DNA from: Pseudorasbora parva
Lineage: Eukaryota > Chordata > Actinopteri > Cypriniformes > Gobionidae
NCBI RefSeq assembly: GCF_024679245.1
Contig: NC_090173.1
Location: 25,138,160-25,202,159 of the forward strand
Direction of reading: 5' to 3'
Length of the DNA: 64,000 nucleotides
Shown: piece by piece, positions 61,425 to 64,000 of the stretch
Layout: each line of letters begins with the position of its first letter
Position numbering within the stretch: position 1 is the stretch's first letter
Position numbers and translations under genes: made by a program
Notes under the pieces: generated by a model
What the model saw: only the letters and a program-made list of their open reading frames with translations
What the model was told of the DNA's origin: nothing
Databases searched by the model: none

Positions 61425-62279
61425 ATGGCAGAGAAGTGTTTCGAAGACCGCGATCCATTCACCTGTCCCATCTGTCTGGATGCACTCCAGGATCCAGTGA
61501 CGATTCCCTGCGGACACAACTACTGCATGGGCTGCGTTAAAGACTACTGGGATCAAAATGGTGGCAAAGATGTTGGTTACAGTTGCCCTCAGTGTAGGAA
61601 GACCTTCTCGCCTCGGCCTGTTCTCAACAAAAACACCATGTTTGCAGAAGTGGTGGAGCGGTTTAAAAACACAAACCTTCAAGATTCTCCAACCACATAT
61701 TACGATGGACCTGGAGACATGGAGAAAGAAATCTGTACGGCCACAAAGCCCAGAACTTGTCCAGAAGGTAAGGATTCATGTTGTAAGAGTCACCTGAGAT
61801 ATCGTAACAATGACCATGCCAGAGAAAAGCACACAGTGATTGTTGTAAGTGGGGAACCTAAAGGAAATATTTGCTCACAGCACAACAGACCATTAGAAGA
61901 CCAACAGTTCATCTGTCCTATGTGTCTTCATGAAGTCCATCAAGGACATAAAGTGTTTTCAGTGGCACCCGAGAAGACAAAAACACTGAAGCGCAGGACG
62001 ACTCTGGTGAAACGTGAGCTCAGGAGCAAAGACAAGACAACTGGACATGGTAGGAGGGCATCTAATAAGAGGGTTCATGGCCCTGAGCATAGACATGGGC
62101 ATCGGAGTGGACATACCCGGGGCTCACATCTTAAAAGGGGCCATGAAACACACAAACACAGGGGTAATTCACATGGGCACAGTCATGGTGCTGGACACAG
62201 AAGGAAAAGACTGGGAATCATGGTTATGTCAGAAACTGGCGTAAGAAGAACCGCTCCGGATAACATCAGGGCGCTTTGA
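61425..62279 (+). CDS. TRIM-like RING protein with His-rich tail
   Basis: An open frame of 284 aa. It starts with a complete C3HC4 RING (C14, C17, C29, H31, C34, C37, C54, C57), the E2-binding domain of TRIM ubiquitin ligases. A short Cys/His region follows (CCKSHLRYRNNDHAREKH), then a B-box-like segment (CSQHNRPLEDQQFICPMCLH, then VHQGHKV) that lacks the middle Cys/Asp pair of a normal B-box 2. After about residue 205 the protein becomes His/Gly/Arg-rich, with repeated GH and HGH motifs, and ends at 284. TRIM coiled-coil and SPRY domains are absent. An acceptor-like AG at 61410 suggests a 5' noncoding exon. Fish TRIM families (for example finTRIM) are large; I cannot place this one. It may be a recent truncated gene or a pseudogene. 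Confidence 0.7.
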   Translation: MAEKCFEDRDPFTCPICLDALQDPVTIPCGHNYCMGCVKDYWDQNGGKDVGYSCPQCRKTFSPRPVLNKNTMFAEVVERFKNTNLQDSPTTYYDGPGDMEKEICTATKPRTCPEGKDSCCKSHLRYRNNDHAREKHTVIVVSGEPKGNICSQHNRPLEDQQFICPMCLHEVHQGHKVFSVAPEKTKTLKRRTTLVKRELRSKDKTTGHGRRASNKRVHGPEHRHGHRSGHTRGSHLKRGHETHKHRGNSHGHSHGAGHRRKRLGIMVMSETGVRRTAPDNIRAL

Positions 62280-62641
62280 ACTTTTGAGTTTGACCACAGT
62301 GTTGCAGATGCCATGTTTTCTAGAGGAATGTTGCTTCTACTAGATTCAGGCGTCGACATGTGACAGCAATCCATTTCTGGATGCATTTAATGTTCATTCT
62401 GTTATATAGCATGATTGTTTGCTGATATTCCTAACAATTCAAGATTGAGTTTATAAAAAATATGTTCAACGGCTTAGAAAACCTGACACACCTAAAATAA
62501 CTTACACTAAGATTACATCTCATCACTCAGATTACACACATGACACATCCTACTAGTTAAGACGTTTCCTGAATGTTGTATCAGAATGATTATTATTAAG
62601 GATAAAAAAATTAAGTTTATAAACATTCCACTCGCATCAAC

Positions 62642-62647
62642 AATAAA
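62642..62647 (+). terminator. Possible polyadenylation signal for the TRIM-like gene
   Basis: An exact AATAAA about 360 bp after the stop codon. Confidence 0.35.
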
Positions 62648-62697
62648 TTGCTAGCCTTATTATATAGTAAGGAAATTCCCATTACATTTCCTGGCCT

Positions 62698-62890
62698 TAA
62701 AGGGTTAGTTCCCCCAAAAATGACATTTCTTTCATTAATGACTCACCCCAATGTCGTTCCACACCACACACCTGTTTCTTTCTCGGCACACAGTTTAAGA
62801 TATTTTATATTAGTCCGAGGCCTTTTTGTCCTTCGAATGACGCTTCAAAAGAGTCTAACTAACCAACTGATGTCACATATGGACTACTCT
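62698..62890 (+). repeat. Partial copy of the TTAA element family
   Basis: It begins AAAGGGTTAGTTCCCCCAAA and continues 'GACTCACCCCAATGTCGTTC', matching the ends of the elements at 24266 and 31872. The matching second end is not present. Confidence 0.6.
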
Positions 62891-62894
62891 GATG

Positions 62895-64000
62895 ATGTTT
62901 TCATTACCTTCTGGACATGGACCGCAAGTGGGCATACACTTACATTCAAAGGACTAATAGTAGGTGGGCAAACAACTTTACGGTACATGAAACACATTGC
63001 TCAGCTCACTATGAACTACTGACTGTCTCATTTAGGCCACATTATTTGCCTCGTGAATTTGGACAAATAACAGTTATTTTAGTTTATGTGCCTGGACCAA
63101 ACTTTGTACTTGCTGCCGAATGCATAGCTGCAATTCTGCCGATGACCCAGTATTTTTGCTTGGAGATTTTAATAAATGCGATGTATCTACGCTGTTGCCA
63201 AATCTTGAGCAATATGTAACCTGTCCAACAAGACTGGTTAAGACTCTAGATAAATGTTTTGGTAACGTGGAAGGTGTATATGTTCCGAGGTCACATCCAC
63301 CTCTGGGACGCTCGGATCATAGTGTCATTCATTTGTTACCAAAATACAGGCAAGCGTTAAAGCTCCACTGTGTGATATTTTCCCCCATCTAGCGGTGTAA
63401 AGGTGTATGACCATCAGTGAATAATAGTTTCTGTTCCTCTCAATTCTGATTTCGTTTTAACTCCTACGGTGGTCGATTTAGTCCAAGATTAACATGGCAA
63501 TCCCCCTCTTCACATTCAACACGGTGCCATTGAGTGTTAAAAAGCGAAAGGCGAAAATTTAATTTACGGGTATGTCCCTCTTTGGCTAATGTACTTTCAA
63601 GATGGAGGAGCAACATGGAGACCAGCATTCGAACCCCTCACCCGTATGTGTTTTCAATGGCATATAAACTTACAAGAATACTTTATTACTTGAAAGAAGT
63701 AAATATACATTAATGAGCACATATATTTTTGAAAGAACGAAGTGTTTTTAGCTAAGAATAAACTAAAAAAGTTACACAGTGTAGCTTTAAAGAGGATGAA
63801 GCCTGCCGTTCAGCAGGTTCAAACATGGACCAGAGATTTAACAGAAGAGTTAAGAGGCTGTTTTGAGTGTACTGAATGGGACTTATTTTTTAATGATGAT
63901 GATTGCTGTGATCAGCAGAAAGTAAGAGAGTTAAATAAGGTAGTAAAAAGTAAGATAAAAGATGCACAGAATGAATATCAAGAGAATGTTGAATATAAAT
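62895..64000 (+). mobile_element. L2/CR1-like LINE, ORF2 endonuclease region, interrupted
   Basis: Endonuclease-type segments are readable: PREFGQITVILVYVPGP, then in another frame FLLGDFNKCDVSTLLPNLEQ, VTCPTRLVKTLDKCFG and PLGRSDHSVIHLLPKYRQAL. The reading resumes after a 430-bp insertion with TWTRDLTEELRGCFECTEWD, the start of the linker before reverse transcriptase. At least one frameshift lies near 63130. The element continues beyond the window. Confidence 0.8.
63361..63786. mobile_element. TTAA MITE inserted in the LINE
   Basis: The flanking TTAA copies are at 63357-63360 and 63787-63790. The ends are inverted: AGCTCCACTGTGTGATA and, in reverse complement, AGCTACACTGTGTAACT. Removing the element and one TTAA restores the LINE reading frame across the site. 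No coding capacity, so it is non-autonomous. Confidence 0.85.

Overview
The window is vertebrate nuclear DNA, most likely from a teleost of the carp/zebrafish kind. It is AT-rich, its genes are split by GT-AG introns, and it is full of repeats that look fish-like: Tc1-like transposons, a DIRS retrotransposon, a 5S-rRNA-headed SINE, an L2-like LINE, and hAT and TTAA elements. The order ubtf - atxn7l3 - tmub2 - asb16 matches the human 17q21.31 block as I recall it, and this supports the identifications. I cannot name the species from sequence alone.

Layout. 1-9.6 kb (+): the 3' part of ubtf (RNA polymerase I transcription factor UBF), from HMG box 3 to the stop, with a long 3'UTR. 9.6-10.56 kb: an (AT)n tract and a LINE 3' fragment. 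10.57-21.48 kb: a 10.9-kb mobile structure. It has 99-bp identical terminal inverted repeats, a perfect 9-bp target duplication, and two opposed arrays of a ~190-bp unit (12 units left, 20 right). A decayed DIRS retrotransposon, cut off inside its tyrosine recombinase, lies between the arrays. 22.08-28.8 kb (+): complete atxn7l3 (SAGA deubiquitinase module). 31.3-38.5 kb (-): tmub2, convergent with atxn7l3, its large intron filled with nested transposons. 39.3-45.7 kb (-): asb16 (ankyrin repeats plus SOCS box). 47.5-54.2 kb (+): a five-exon gene for a 1148-aa protein with an RBM43/PARP14-like N-terminus, a RING-like motif and a Deltex C-terminal domain. 55.5-61.4 kb: Tc1-like fossils, a SINE3-type element and a decayed TRIM RING. 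61.4-62.7 kb (+): a short TRIM-like gene with a His-rich tail. 62.9-64.0 kb: a LINE split by a TTAA MITE, running off the window.

The four syntenic genes are housekeeping or signalling genes. Three of the products bear on ubiquitin: ATXN7L3 activates the H2B deubiquitinase of SAGA, TMUB2 carries a ubiquitin-like domain, and ASB16 should be a cullin-5 substrate adaptor. The Deltex-like and TRIM-like genes beyond them resemble interferon-linked ubiquitin ligase families. In the Deltex-like protein, however, several residues normally needed for catalysis or ADP-ribose binding appear to be replaced.

The most unusual object is the satellite-armed transposon just upstream of atxn7l3. The most unusual protein is the RBM43-like/Deltex hybrid.
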